Origin: Lachnospiraceae bacterium
Lineage (GTDB): Bacteria > Bacillota > Clostridia > Lachnospirales > Lachnospiraceae
Direction: 5' to 3'
DNA length: 64,000 nt
Assembly: GCA_017479935.1 (NCBI GenBank)
Contig: JAFVBO010000012.1
Coordinates: forward strand, 1-64,000
The notes under the pieces were generated by a model that worked only from the letters and a program-made list of their open reading frames with translations, made no database searches and was not told the origin of the DNA. Made by a program: the position numbers and the translations under genes. Shown here in pieces: positions 43,194 through 51,386 of the stretch (positions within the stretch are counted from its first letter, which is position 1; every line of letters starts with the position of its first letter).

Positions 43194-46037
43194 TTAATTT
43201 TCCAGCGTCTGCGCAGCCATCCATGCCCACATGTTGACGCCGTCTTCTTCGCATTCATTGTTGAAGAAATACAGCCAGGACCAGTGGCCCATGTACTGGT
43301 AAGGATTGCCCTCCGCGTCCTTGTACTCTCCCGTCGTGTCGTGGACATCCGGGAAGATGCTGGTGTGTACGTCGCATCCGGCTGCCTTCATCCGCTCGAT
43401 GGTCGGAATCTCGTACACGGTGGGATCCACCACGGTATCGTTCTCGGCGTAGACAAACCATACAGGCAGTTCCTTAATTCCCGCGATCTGCTCATCGGTG
43501 ATGCCGGCGTCCTTGTACGCCTCGCAGATCGGGAACGCAGCCGCGAAGTAATCCGGGTAGTTCAGGATCAGATCCATTGTCATGTACCCACCGTTGGAGC
43601 AGCCGCCCACATAGATGCGGAACGGATCCACAAATTCATGGTTCTCCACGTAATCTTCGATCAGCTCCATCAGAGTCGGCAGATAGATGGAATCGGTTCC
43701 GGGGTTGTCGTTCCAGGCGCCTTCCTCCGTGTAGGCCAGCCAGAACGTGGGCGTCTGAGGCGTCAGCACATACGCGCCGTCCATGGCTTCCTGGAATTCC
43801 TCTCCGTACAGCGCGCTCACCTTGTTGCCCAGGTTCGCGATGGACGGATCCGTGCCGCCCTCGCCCGCGCCATGCAGCCAGATGACCAGCGGATGATACT
43901 CTCCATCCTCTTCGGGTTCATAGGAACCGTAGGTCAGGGTCTTTCCGTCGGAACCGGTAAAGCGGCCGGTTAAGTCAACGCCTTCCAGCTGCGGCACACT
44001 CGCCTTCTTTAAGCGGGCGGTAGGATTGACCGCAAAGCTGGCCACCTTCGTGCCATCCGCCGCGGCAAGTCCGCTTTCCTCCGCCAGGGTGATGTTCAGA
44101 TCGTAAACCAGGCATACCGTGTTCATGCCGCTGAAGATATCATAGCAGTACGGGGATCCGTTGTTCGGATCGCAAAGGAGCTCTAAGGCGATGTATTCCG
44201 ATGCCTCGGATACTTCCTCGCCGTTTGCGTCGCAGGCGTACGCGGCCGTCACCTGGCGGGGTGCCTCGGCTACCGCGTGGCCGAAAGGCAGTTCTACCTT
44301 GCTCTTCGGCTTCTCTTCTCCCGCTGCCGCGCCGCCGCCAAACAGGGCAGACCAGTCAAAGCTTTCCTTGCTCTCCACAACCGTGAAGTCTTCCGCCTCG
44401 ATGGTTTCGGGATCAACCGCCTGGTTCAGCTTCAGGATGGTCTTGTTCACGCCCGGGCCCCAATCGTACCCTTCGATCACGACGTGCTGACGTCCGGTGA
44501 CCACGCCGGCCTCCACCGGTGCGCAGTCCGCCATCCACTCCCACATGGAGAGGCCGTCCTCTTCACATTCGTCGTTGAAGAAATACAGCCAGGACCAGTG
44601 GCCCATATACTGATACGGTGCCCCGGCCGGATCCTTGTACAGGCCGGAGGTATCATGCACATCCTGGAAAATGCTGGTGTGAATGTCGCATCCCGCCGCC
44701 TTCATGCGTTCGATGGTCGGGATTTCATAGACCGCCGGATCCACCACGGTATCATTTTCCGCATAGACAAACCAGATCGGCAGATCCTTGAGGCCTTCGA
44801 TCTGTTCATCCGTGATACCGGAATCTTTATAGGCTTCGCAGATCGGGAACGCCGCCGCGAAATAATCCGGGTAATTTAAGATCAGATCCATCGTCATGTA
44901 GCCGCCGTTGGAGCAACCGCCCACGTAGATGCGTTCCGGATCCACGGACTCATGCTTTGCGACATAATCCTGGATCAGCTCCATGAGGGTCGGCAGATAG
45001 ATGGAATCGGTCCCGGGGTTGTCGTTCCAGTTGCCTTCCTCGTCGTAGGCCAGCCAGAACGTAGGCGTCTGAGGCGTCAGCACATACGCGCCGCCCATGA
45101 CATCCTGGAAATCGTTCTCATACAGGGCGCTCACCTTGTTGCCCAGGATCGCGATGGACGGATCTGTGCCGCCCTCGCCCGCGCCGTGCAGCCAGATGAC
45201 GAGCGGATGCTTCTTGCCATCCTCATCCGGCTCGTAGGAACCATACGTCAGGGTCTTGCCGTCTGTTCCGGTAAAGCTGCCGGTTAAATCCACACCTTCC
45301 AGCTGCGGCACGATCGCGTTCTTCAGATCGCAGGCCGGCGCGATGTCCAGTGCTTCCACGGTATGGCCGTTCGCGTCTTTCAGCGTACAGCCTTCCTTCA
45401 GCGTGATGCCCAGATCATAGACCAGGCAGACCGTATTCATGCCGCTGAAAATATCGTAGCAGTACGGAGATCCGTTGTTGGGGTCGCAGTACAGCTCCAG
45501 CGCGATATGCGTGGAAGCTTCCGTCACGGCCTTTCCGTTTTCATCGCATGCATAGGCGGCGACCACCTGGCGGGAAGCCTGCGCGATGGCATGTCCGAAA
45601 GGCAGCTGAACTGCTTCGGCGGGGGCTTCCTCTGCGGTGGCTTCCTCTGCAGGCGCTTCCTCCGCCGGGGCTTGCTCTGCCGGGGCTTCTTCTGCAGGCG
45701 CTTCCTCCGCCGGAGCTTCCTCTGCCTGGGCTGCGGGCGGTGCAAACAGCACGGCCCAGTCAAAGGCTTCCTTACTCTCTAATACTTCAAAGTTTCCAGC
45801 CTTAACCGACGCCGGATCAATCTCTGCTCCCAAAGACAAAATGGTCTTGGAAACGCCGGGACCCCAATCGAATCCTTCGATCACAACCACCTGTGTTCCC
45901 GTCACCGTGACTGCTTCCTCTGCTGCCACATCCACCGGTGCTTCATTCGCCGGGGCCTCGTCCGCTGCGTAAACAGCCGTTGCACTGAACATCATCGCAA
46001 GCGCGGTGAGGATGGCAAGCATTCTTCTGCTCTTCAT
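43194..46037 (-). CDS. Secreted tandem esterase with two EstA-type modules
   Basis: 947 residues from ATG 46037 (AGGAGAACGCAAC upstream). A signal peptide (MLAILTALAMMFSATAVYA) is followed by two copies of one module. Each has an Ig-like segment (VVIEGFDWGPGV...KTIL), then an alpha/beta-hydrolase domain of the predicted-peptidase/esterase type (COG4099-like): PLVIWLHGAGEGGTDPS, nucleophile GGCSNGGYMTMD, acid AENDTVVDP and His GHWSWLYFF. In module 1 an Ala-Pro-Glu repeat of about 45 residues is inserted inside the Ig-like segment. It probably cleaves feruloyl, acetyl or similar esters on plant polymers outside the cell; the substrate is inferred. No anchor is seen. Confidence 0.85.
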   Translation of the reverse strand: MKSRRMLAILTALAMMFSATAVYAADEAPANEAPVDVAAEEAVTVTGTQVVVIEGFDWGPGVSKTILSLGAEIDPASVKAGNFEVLESKEAFDWAVLFAPPAAQAEEAPAEEAPAEEAPAEQAPAEEAPAEEATAEEAPAEAVQLPFGHAIAQASRQVVAAYACDENGKAVTEASTHIALELYCDPNNGSPYCYDIFSGMNTVCLVYDLGITLKEGCTLKDANGHTVEALDIAPACDLKNAIVPQLEGVDLTGSFTGTDGKTLTYGSYEPDEDGKKHPLVIWLHGAGEGGTDPSIAILGNKVSALYENDFQDVMGGAYVLTPQTPTFWLAYDEEGNWNDNPGTDSIYLPTLMELIQDYVAKHESVDPERIYVGGCSNGGYMTMDLILNYPDYFAAAFPICEAYKDSGITDEQIEGLKDLPIWFVYAENDTVVDPAVYEIPTIERMKAAGCDIHTSIFQDVHDTSGLYKDPAGAPYQYMGHWSWLYFFNDECEEDGLSMWEWMADCAPVEAGVVTGRQHVVIEGYDWGPGVNKTILKLNQAVDPETIEAEDFTVVESKESFDWSALFGGGAAAGEEKPKSKVELPFGHAVAEAPRQVTAAYACDANGEEVSEASEYIALELLCDPNNGSPYCYDIFSGMNTVCLVYDLNITLAEESGLAAADGTKVASFAVNPTARLKKASVPQLEGVDLTGRFTGSDGKTLTYGSYEPEEDGEYHPLVIWLHGAGEGGTDPSIANLGNKVSALYGEEFQEAMDGAYVLTPQTPTFWLAYTEEGAWNDNPGTDSIYLPTLMELIEDYVENHEFVDPFRIYVGGCSNGGYMTMDLILNYPDYFAAAFPICEAYKDAGITDEQIAGIKELPVWFVYAENDTVVDPTVYEIPTIERMKAAGCDVHTSIFPDVHDTTGEYKDAEGNPYQYMGHWSWLYFFNNECEEDGVNMWAWMAAQTLEN

Positions 46038-46060
46038 GTTGCGTTCTCCTTTCTTGTCTG

Positions 46061-46133
46061 TGGCCTGGCATGCCAACTTTTGTTTTACGCCGCTTGCAGC
46101 GGGGTGCAAGCGGCTGTGCTAAGTAGATACAAC
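46061..46133 (-). repeat. GCCGCTTGC hairpin repeat (type C), copy in the esterase 5' leader
   Basis: On the minus strand the block runs GTATCTACTTAGCACA, a GCCGCTTGC/GCAAGCGGC hairpin, GTAAAACAAAAGTTGGCATGCC, then the esterase ribosome site about 25 bases later. The same block lies at 33881-33950 inside the type B palindrome, and a diverged copy precedes aguB at 62281-62335. Confidence 0.75.
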
Positions 46134-46232
46134 ACTTCACTTGTATTATACCTGATCGCCTTGACGCTTGCAATAGTATAATTCCAGGCAATGAACGGAC
46201 ATTTCCCAGCATAGGTTGCCGACAAAGCGGCC

Positions 46233-46559
46233 GGGGCTGCGAATATATTCCGATGTTGATGAGGCAGGGGCCTAAAGGGGCGGGGAGATTTCCGGCAGCT
46301 AAAGGATCTTCGGGGAGAACCAGTAATGGCAGCAAAGAGCCGCACATCCGCCGGGGCACATTTAGGAACCCCGTCTGATGACGGTGTTCCTCGAGTGCCC
46401 CTGAAATTGCTGTACTTGTAGTACAGCAATTTCGCGTCAGTGCGGCTCTTTGCTGCCATTACTGGTTCTAACCCCCTTGATCCAACTCGCTGCCTGCAAA
46501 TTCTCGCCCGCCCCTTTAGGCCTCCTTTGCATGCCAGAAGCGGGTATAATCACGGCCCC
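46233..46559. repeat. Large nested palindromic element (type A), intact copy
   Basis: The whole 327 bases form an imperfect palindrome: GGGGCTG-type left end pairs with CGGCCCC, GGCCTAAAGGGGCGGG with its complement at 46506-46521. Inside, a perfect 30-bp arm pair (46316-46345 with 46440-46469) encloses two hairpins, GGGGCAC/GTGCCCC (46353-46401) and GAAATTGCTGTAC/GTACAGCAATTTC (46403-46433). A TATAAT stands near the right end at 46545-46550. Confidence 0.9.
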
Positions 46560-46570
46560 AGCCGCTTTTC

Positions 46571-47126
46571 GCATGGAATTCACGCCGTTTAGCGCCATTC
46601 CCCATGCAAATCAGAAGCTTCCGAGCTCTAGAATGCATGGGGTTTGTGCCTTTGGGCGCCATTCCCCATGCAAATCAGAAGCTTCCGAGCTCTAGAATGC
46701 ATGGGGTTTGTGCCTTTGGGCGCCATTCCCATGCATGTAAGAAGCTTCCGAGGCCTTCCTATACGGGGAATTCTGACAATTTCGCGCGTTTCACCCGTAC
46801 ATAAGAAGCTTCCGAGTCCTTTCCTACGGGGAATTCTGGCAGTTTCGTGCGTTTCACCCGTACGTACAAAGCTTCCGAGTCCTTCCTATACGGGGAATTC
46901 TGACAATTTCGTAAGTTTCACCCGTACGTACAAAGCTTCCAAGGCCTTCCTATACGGGGAATTCTCGCAATTTCGTACATTTTCACCGTACGCACAAAGA
47001 TTCCGATGGCTTTCCTACGGGGAATTCTAGTAGTTTCGCACGTTTCACCCGTACGTACAAAGCTTCCGAGGCCTTCCCCACGGGGAATTCTGGCAGTTTC
47101 ACGCGTTTTCCCCGCAAACATAAAGC
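46571..47126 (+). repeat. Tandem array of about nine 62-66-bp hairpin units
   Basis: Units start at about 46601, 46665, 46729, 46795, 46858, 46922, 46987, 47049 and 47111. Each has a left arm, a core near GAAGCTTCCGAG, a right arm and a spacer of about 22 bases. Arms are CCCCATGCA/TGCATGGGG in the first units, CCCGTA/TACGGG in the middle ones and CCCGCA/TGCGGG in the last. The unit at 46729 mixes a CATGCA left arm with a TACGGGG right arm. No coding capacity. Confidence 0.88.
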
Positions 47127-47151
47127 CCCCATGCGGGAACCGCATGGGGGC
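47127..47151 (-). terminator. Terminator of the flavoprotein reductase gene
   Basis: CCCCCATGCGG/CCGCATGGGGG stem followed on the minus strand by CTTTATGTTT. It overlaps the last unit of the hairpin array. Confidence 0.75.
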
Positions 47152-47168
47152 AAAGATTGTTGATGATT

Positions 47169-48629
47169 TTAGCCAACGTAATCGGCTACAAGCGTGGTGC
47201 CCAGCAGCATACCGGAGCCGGCAGCCGGGGTGATGTCCTCTGTGCCGGCGGTGCAGCCGCAGGCATACAGATTCTTGATCGGTGCATCGTTCGCGTCTAA
47301 GACTTCCATGCGATCGCTCACCTTCAGGCCGCCCAGGCTCTTGTAGCGAACCGGGTAGTTGCGCAGGAAGTAGTACGGAGGCTTCAGTTCCTGCAGGAAC
47401 AGGGTCTTTCCAAAGTCGGGATCTTCCTGATTCTCGCAGATGGTCTTCCACTTCGCAAAGGTCTCCTGCAGCTTGTCAAGCGGCATACCGGTCATCTCGG
47501 CCAGCTCTTCGATGGAATTGCAGGTCTGAACGGCCTCGCCCGCGTGCAGAATGACTTCCTGATCGATACCGTTCTGGGCTACATCGTCCCAGATGCTGTA
47601 CCACTCATAGAAACCAGCGTTTAAGCAGCCCGTTGCCGCGTTGTGAACAGCCGTCTCGCAGTAGAAACGCTTGCCGTTCGGAAGCAGAGCGATCAGCGGA
47701 TAGAAGGTGCCCAGCATGTGGCCGGCTTCAAAGCGAGGATTTAAGTTGCTGGTAGCCTTCATGCCGGAAAGCACGCCGCCTGCCGCAACACCTGCCGCGA
47801 TACCGTCGCCCTTGCGGCCGGAGATGATGTTGGCCACATACGCGTACTCCGGAGCGTAGCGAACCATCCATTCCTGGTTGGAAACGTAACCGCCCGTCGC
47901 TAAGACCACGGCCTTCGCCGCGATGTCTAAGAGATTGCCGTCCTTGTCGATGAAGCGGGCGCCGCAGATGGTGCCGTTCTCATCGGTGATCAGGGTCTTG
48001 AAGGTGGTGCGGAACAGGTACTGTACGCCAGCCTCTGTCACCTTCTCGTTGATCAGGTCGAACTCAGACTTCATGGTGCACAGACCATCCTTCGGGAAGA
48101 AGGCCTGATGATACGGGCTCTCACGCAGCGGCTGGAACTCGTAGCCCCACTCGTAGTGCATCTTATCGATAAAGCGGCCGGTCCAGTCCTGAAGAAGAAC
48201 GGTGCGATCCAGTCCGGCTTCGTTGCCGACATAGTAAGGAGCAAATTTCTCGCGAATCTGCTCGGGAGAGGAGTACTTCTCGGGGCGCTCTTCCTTGGTC
48301 AGCTGTGCGGTGGAGCACATCTGGCAGGCTGCGGAGTAGATAGCGTCGCCGCCGTACATGCTGTTCTGGTCAACGATCAGAACGTTTAAGCCGGCGTTCG
48401 CCGGATCGATGGAAGCCATCATGCCGGAGATACCGGCGCCAACGATCAGAACGTCCACTTCCTGAGAGAAGTTTACGTTGCCGTCGCCGATGGCGTGGGC
48501 CTTTACGGCCTGCTCAGCTTCGCCTTCCGCGTTTACACGGTTAGCCATTCCCATTCCGCCCGCGATAGCGGCTACCGCGCTGGCGGTTCCTAATGCGCAG
48601 AACTGTCTGCGGCTCATTTCCTTGCTCAT
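47169..48629 (-). CDS. Tat-exported FAD-binding fumarate-reductase-like flavoprotein
   Basis: 486 residues from ATG 48629, eight bases after AAGGAGG. A twin-arginine signal (SRRQFCALGTASAVAAIAGG) starts the protein, so it is exported folded with its flavin. The FAD Rossmann motif is DVLIVGAGISGMMA near 55-68; a capping domain follows, and YKSLGGLKV and LYACGCTAGTED close the FAD_binding_2 fold. Relatives reduce activated C=C bonds (fumarate, urocanate, cinnamates). Most carry their own FMN-binding domain; here that domain is on the esterase encoded 18 bases upstream. The substrate is not proven. Confidence 0.88.
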   Translation of the reverse strand: MSKEMSRRQFCALGTASAVAAIAGGMGMANRVNAEGEAEQAVKAHAIGDGNVNFSQEVDVLIVGAGISGMMASIDPANAGLNVLIVDQNSMYGGDAIYSAACQMCSTAQLTKEERPEKYSSPEQIREKFAPYYVGNEAGLDRTVLLQDWTGRFIDKMHYEWGYEFQPLRESPYHQAFFPKDGLCTMKSEFDLINEKVTEAGVQYLFRTTFKTLITDENGTICGARFIDKDGNLLDIAAKAVVLATGGYVSNQEWMVRYAPEYAYVANIISGRKGDGIAAGVAAGGVLSGMKATSNLNPRFEAGHMLGTFYPLIALLPNGKRFYCETAVHNAATGCLNAGFYEWYSIWDDVAQNGIDQEVILHAGEAVQTCNSIEELAEMTGMPLDKLQETFAKWKTICENQEDPDFGKTLFLQELKPPYYFLRNYPVRYKSLGGLKVSDRMEVLDANDAPIKNLYACGCTAGTEDITPAAGSGMLLGTTLVADYVG

Positions 48630-48647
48630 ACTAATATCCTCCTTCAT

Positions 48648-50594
48648 TTAGTTCAGGTTTAACGCCTGCTTTAAAACATCCTCAACGGCCTTTCTTACGC
48701 CGCCGGAAGTCATAGTTGCGCCTGCCACGCCTTCGATTTCCGAATTCTGCGCGGCCTCGATCTGGGCCTTAAAGGTACCGTCCTCGATCGCCTCTTTTCC
48801 GCCGACGCCGGGGGTCTCGTACTTGCCGATGATCTCGTCCACCGTCAGGACATCGTTCTTGATCGTGATCGTCACGGTGATCGAACCGCCCATGCCCTTG
48901 CCTTTACCGGTGTAGGTGCCGTTAACGTACTTCCCGGAGAAGGGTTCCTCCGCTTCCTCGGTATCGCCGGCCAGCCACTTCCACATGTTCAGGCCGTCTT
49001 CCTCGCATTCGTTGTTGAAGAAATACAGCCAGGACCAGTGACCCATGTACTGATAGGGCTCGCCCTTCTCATCCTTGTACAGGCCGGTGGTGTCGTGAAC
49101 GTCCTTGAAGATGCTGGTGTGTACATCGCATCCGGCTTTCTTCATGCGCTCGATGGTCGGGATTTCATAGACCTTCGGATCTACCACGGTATCGTTTTCC
49201 GCATAGACAAACCAGATGGGAAGGTTCTTCACGCCTTCGATCTGCTCATCCGTGATGCCGGAATCTAAGTACGCCTCGCAGATCGGGAACGCCGCTGCGA
49301 AGTAGTCGGGGTAGTTTAAGATCAGATCCATCGTCATGTATCCGCCGTTGGAGCAGCCGCCCACGACGATGCGCTCCGGATCCACGAACTTGTGGTTCTT
49401 CACGTAATCCTCAATCAGTTCCATCAGAGTCTTTAAATAGATGGAATCCGTGCCGGGGTTATCGTTCCAGCTGCCTTCCTCGTTGTAAGCCAGCCAGAAG
49501 CTCGGGGTCTGGGGCGTCAGCACATAAGCGCCGCCCATGACTTCCTGGAATTCTTCTCCGTACAGAGCGCTCACCTTGTTGCCCAGGATCGCGATGGACG
49601 GATCCGTGCCGCCCTCGCCCGCGCCGTGCAGCCAGATGACCAGCGGATGAAGCTCTCCATCCTCCTTCGGTTCGAAGGAGCCATAGGTGAGGGTCTTGCC
49701 GTCCGATCCGGTGAATTTACCAGACAGATCCACGCCTTCCAGTTGAGGAACGGATGCTTTCTTCAGATCGCAGGCAGGCTCTACCGTAAACGATTTCACC
49801 TGTGCGCCATCCTTCGTGGCCAGAGCACTCTTCTCGCTCAGCGTGATGGTCAGATCGTACACTTTGCAGACGGTGTTCATGCCGCTGAAAATGTCGTAGC
49901 AGTACGGAGATCCGTTGTTCGGGTCACAGAAAAGCTCCAGCGCGATGTACTTCGACGCTTCCTTGACTTCCGCGCCTTTTTCATCGCAGACATACGCCTT
50001 CACAACCTTGCGGGGGGCATCGGACACCGTGTGGCCGAAGGGCAGGCCGCCCTCGGTCTCTTCCGTGGTGCCGGCTTCTTCGCCTTCCTTCGTCTCCGCC
50101 TCTTCTGCCGCCGGGTTTTCCTTCTCATCCGCGGCCTTCGCGGGCTCTTCCTTCGCGGCTTCCGTTTCCGTCTTCTCCTCCTTTACGGTTTCGGCATTCT
50201 CTGCCGCGGTTTCCTCAGCATCTTTTTCAGCTTCCTTGCCGTCTTCCGCAGTGGTCTCCTCTTCGGGCGCTCCAAAGCCAGAGAACAGAACCGCCCAGTC
50301 AAAGGACTCCTTGCTCTCCACAACCGTGAAATCTTCCGCCTTCACTCTGGCCGGGTCGATTTCCTGATCCAGGGCAAGGATCGTCTTGGTCACGCCGGGG
50401 CCCCAGTCAAAGCCTTCGATCACAACCGACTGCGTACCGGTTACGTCTACCGGTTCCGCTTCCTTTTTCTCCTCCTTGCTCTCCACAGCTGCCGCTTCCG
50501 GCGCTTTGGAAGGAGCTTCTTCCGCCCGAACCACCGTCATTCCCAGCAGGAGCGACAGCGACGCGGCGATTGCAAGAACCTTCTTCAGTTTCAT
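48648..50594 (-). CDS. Secreted EstA-type esterase fused to a C-terminal FMN-binding domain
   Basis: 648 residues from ATG 50594. Signal peptide 1-24; Ig-like segment from about 55 to 280, interrupted at about 105-183 by a Glu/Ala/Lys low-complexity insert; hydrolase domain about 290-545 with nucleophile Ser415 (GGCSNGGYM), Asp468 (AENDTV) and His519 (GHWSW); FMN_bind domain about 554-648 with the flavinylation-type motif GATMTS (Thr627 or Thr629 the likely FMN site). Such domains receive FMN from ApbE and carry electrons outside the membrane. Followed after 18 bases by the exported FAD reductase, so the pair forms one unit. The fusion is unusual. An ApbE gene is not in the window. Confidence 0.88.
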   Translation of the reverse strand: MKLKKVLAIAASLSLLLGMTVVRAEEAPSKAPEAAAVESKEEKKEAEPVDVTGTQSVVIEGFDWGPGVTKTILALDQEIDPARVKAEDFTVVESKESFDWAVLFSGFGAPEEETTAEDGKEAEKDAEETAAENAETVKEEKTETEAAKEEPAKAADEKENPAAEEAETKEGEEAGTTEETEGGLPFGHTVSDAPRKVVKAYVCDEKGAEVKEASKYIALELFCDPNNGSPYCYDIFSGMNTVCKVYDLTITLSEKSALATKDGAQVKSFTVEPACDLKKASVPQLEGVDLSGKFTGSDGKTLTYGSFEPKEDGELHPLVIWLHGAGEGGTDPSIAILGNKVSALYGEEFQEVMGGAYVLTPQTPSFWLAYNEEGSWNDNPGTDSIYLKTLMELIEDYVKNHKFVDPERIVVGGCSNGGYMTMDLILNYPDYFAAAFPICEAYLDSGITDEQIEGVKNLPIWFVYAENDTVVDPKVYEIPTIERMKKAGCDVHTSIFKDVHDTTGLYKDEKGEPYQYMGHWSWLYFFNNECEEDGLNMWKWLAGDTEEAEEPFSGKYVNGTYTGKGKGMGGSITVTITIKNDVLTVDEIIGKYETPGVGGKEAIEDGTFKAQIEAAQNSEIEGVAGATMTSGGVRKAVEDVLKQALNLN

Positions 50595-50848
50595 GCTTGT
50601 TTTTCTCCCTTCTTCTTGCCAATATCTCACTCGCAAATGGCTTGTGCCTTGATGTGCGAGGCACTTTGCCGCCATGTGTGCCGTAGGACATTATAGCTGA
50701 AAATGTCATGCTTCACAAGCAAATGTTTAGCTTATATGTCCTAGTTTGCACACATGTCACATTTTTTCTTGTCTTTCACAGCTGCTGAGGAACTGTCAAG
50801 GAATTGCTGCCCTGCATGGCCTGTAGATATCGAAGTCAACACGCGGCT

Positions 50849-51039
50849 GGGGCCGCGATCTATCCGCTTTTGGCATGAAGAGGGGTCTAAGGCGGCGGCG
50901 GAGATTTCCGGCAGCTAAAGGATCTTCGGGGTGTACCAATAATGGCAGCAAACCCCTCGATCCAATCCGCTGCCTGGAAATTCTCCTTCGCCGCCTTAGG
51001 CCACCTCCGCATGCCTGGACCGGATATAATCGCGGCCCC
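50849..51039. repeat. Large nested palindromic element (type A), short copy
   Basis: Keeps only the outer arms: GGGGCCGCGAT/ATCGCGGCCCC ends, GGTCTAAGGCGGCG paired with CGCCGCCTTAGGCC, and TTTCCGGCAGC/GCTGCCTGGAAA. The inner two-hairpin core of the 46-kb copy is missing and the arms meet near CCAATAATGGCAGC. A TATAAT stands at 51025-51030. Confidence 0.85.
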
Positions 51040-51070
51040 AGCCGCTTTTCATTTCGTTATCTACAAGTCT

Positions 51071-51384
51071 TGCATGGGGATCCGGCCTTTTGAGGCTATT
51101 TCCCATGCATTTTTGAAACTTCCAGAAGCTGGATTGCATGGGGTTCGCGCCGTTTTGCTCCTTTCCCCATGCATATTTGAAGCTTCCGGACTCTAGATTG
51201 CATGGGGTTCACGCTTTTTTGTGCCATTCCCCATGCAAATAAAAAGCTCCCGGAAGCTAGATTGCATGGGGTTCACGCCGTTTTGCTCCTTTCCCCATGC
51301 AAATGAAAAATCCACGAATTCTAGCTTGCATGGGGTTCGCGCCGTCTAGCGCAAAACCCCATGCAAATAAGAAACGCCCGAGGA
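51071..51384 (+). repeat. Tandem array of about 4.5 hairpin units, 62-65-bp period
   Basis: Units start near 51102, 51165, 51229, 51293 and 51357. Each reads CCCCATGCA, a variable core related to GAAGCTTCCGGACTCTAGA, TGCATGGGG, then a GTTCGCGCCGTTTTGCTCC-like spacer. Same family and same position after a type A palindrome as the array at 46.6-47.1 kb. Confidence 0.88.
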
Positions 51385-51386
51385 CT

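Noticed and set aside
46571..47126. Possible CRISPR array
   Set aside because: Units are 62-66 bp with conserved spacers and variable stems, the opposite of CRISPR, and no cas genes are present.
46918..47451. 177-codon minus-strand frame over the hairpin array and reductase 3' end
   Set aside because: Half of it is repeat array and the other half is the reductase gene in another frame.
49626..50696. Long plus-strand open frame of 356 codons
   Set aside because: Antisense to the esterase-FMN gene; the open frame follows from its Glu/Ala-rich codon use.
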